64,000 nucleotides of DNA, taken from assembly GCF_932526225.1 (NCBI RefSeq), contig NC_064037.1:17770471-17834470 (forward strand), read 5' to 3'. The notes beneath the pieces are model-generated. The model was given only the letters and a program-made list of their open reading frames with translations. It was not told the origin of the DNA and did not search any database. Position numbers and translations under genes: made by a program. The stretch is from Nematostella vectensis. Its lineage: Eukaryota; Cnidaria; Anthozoa; Actiniaria; Edwardsiidae. Each line of letters starts with the position of its first letter. The first letter of the stretch is position 1. Positions 63,807-64,000 of this stretch are shown here, piece by piece.

Positions 63807-64000
63807 CTGTAGAAATGAACAAAAGCGCGTCGCCATTCTGCTTCACATGAACAGGAAATCCAATTCTACCAAGAAATACCCATGAAGAAGTTGGAAACAT
63901 TCCTACCTTTTTTTTGTTCGTCGGTTCTGCTACATTCCGAGCCATCCTCGGCAAGACCAGCCGACAAGTTTCCGATGATTTGAGTGCAGGTTCGGTTCAG

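Overview
The window looks like nuclear DNA of a cnidarian, probably an anthozoan. Intron-bearing animal genes, abundant minisatellites and a Polinton/adintovirus-like element with gene families I associate with cnidarian genomes all point there; the species is inference. The window has three parts.

Part 1 (1 to about 15,960, right edge uncertain) is most of one integrated, apparently intact Polinton/adintovirus-like element whose left end lies outside the window. It holds a protein-primed type DNA polymerase B (open at the left edge), a retroviral-like integrase, a capsid-like protein, an A32/FtsK-type packaging ATPase, a candidate minor capsid protein, five small or medium membrane proteins, a conserved 500-residue protein of unknown role, and on the minus strand a Cys/His-repeat protein, two ankyrin-type proteins with a shared C-terminal signature, a TFIIB homologue and a small membrane protein. 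Structural genes lie on the plus strand and regulatory or host-interaction genes on the minus strand; the blocks converge near 11,700-11,860 at a perfect hairpin. Nearly every gene on both strands has a short motif close to YTTAARGAY about 20-45 bases before its ATG. This is best read as an element-specific core promoter, perhaps used by the encoded TFIIB. A 20-bp palindrome recurs at least six times, including in frame inside genes. No adenain-type protease was recognised.

Part 2 (about 16,000-28,600) is gene-poor and repeat-rich. It has MITE-like inverted repeats, a decayed minus-strand retroelement pol (17,450-19,330) interrupted by a 44-bp minisatellite, and several tandem repeats.

Part 3 (28,600-64,000) carries host genes: an AKAP1-like exon (plus), an uninterrupted ANKUB1 gene (plus), a two-exon vanin/pantetheinase gene (plus) and the last six exons of TRAPPC12 (minus, convergent with the vanin gene). 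Two features stand out. The vanin intron is almost wholly a 3.2-kb, 25-bp minisatellite whose unit contains the exon-intron junction, so the 5' splice site is repeated about 130 times. A 374-bp element with long inverted repeats at 48,008-48,381 carries a complete type I hammerhead ribozyme; it is flanked by an 11-bp duplication, and a related copy of the host repeat at 62,040-62,222 preserves the empty site.
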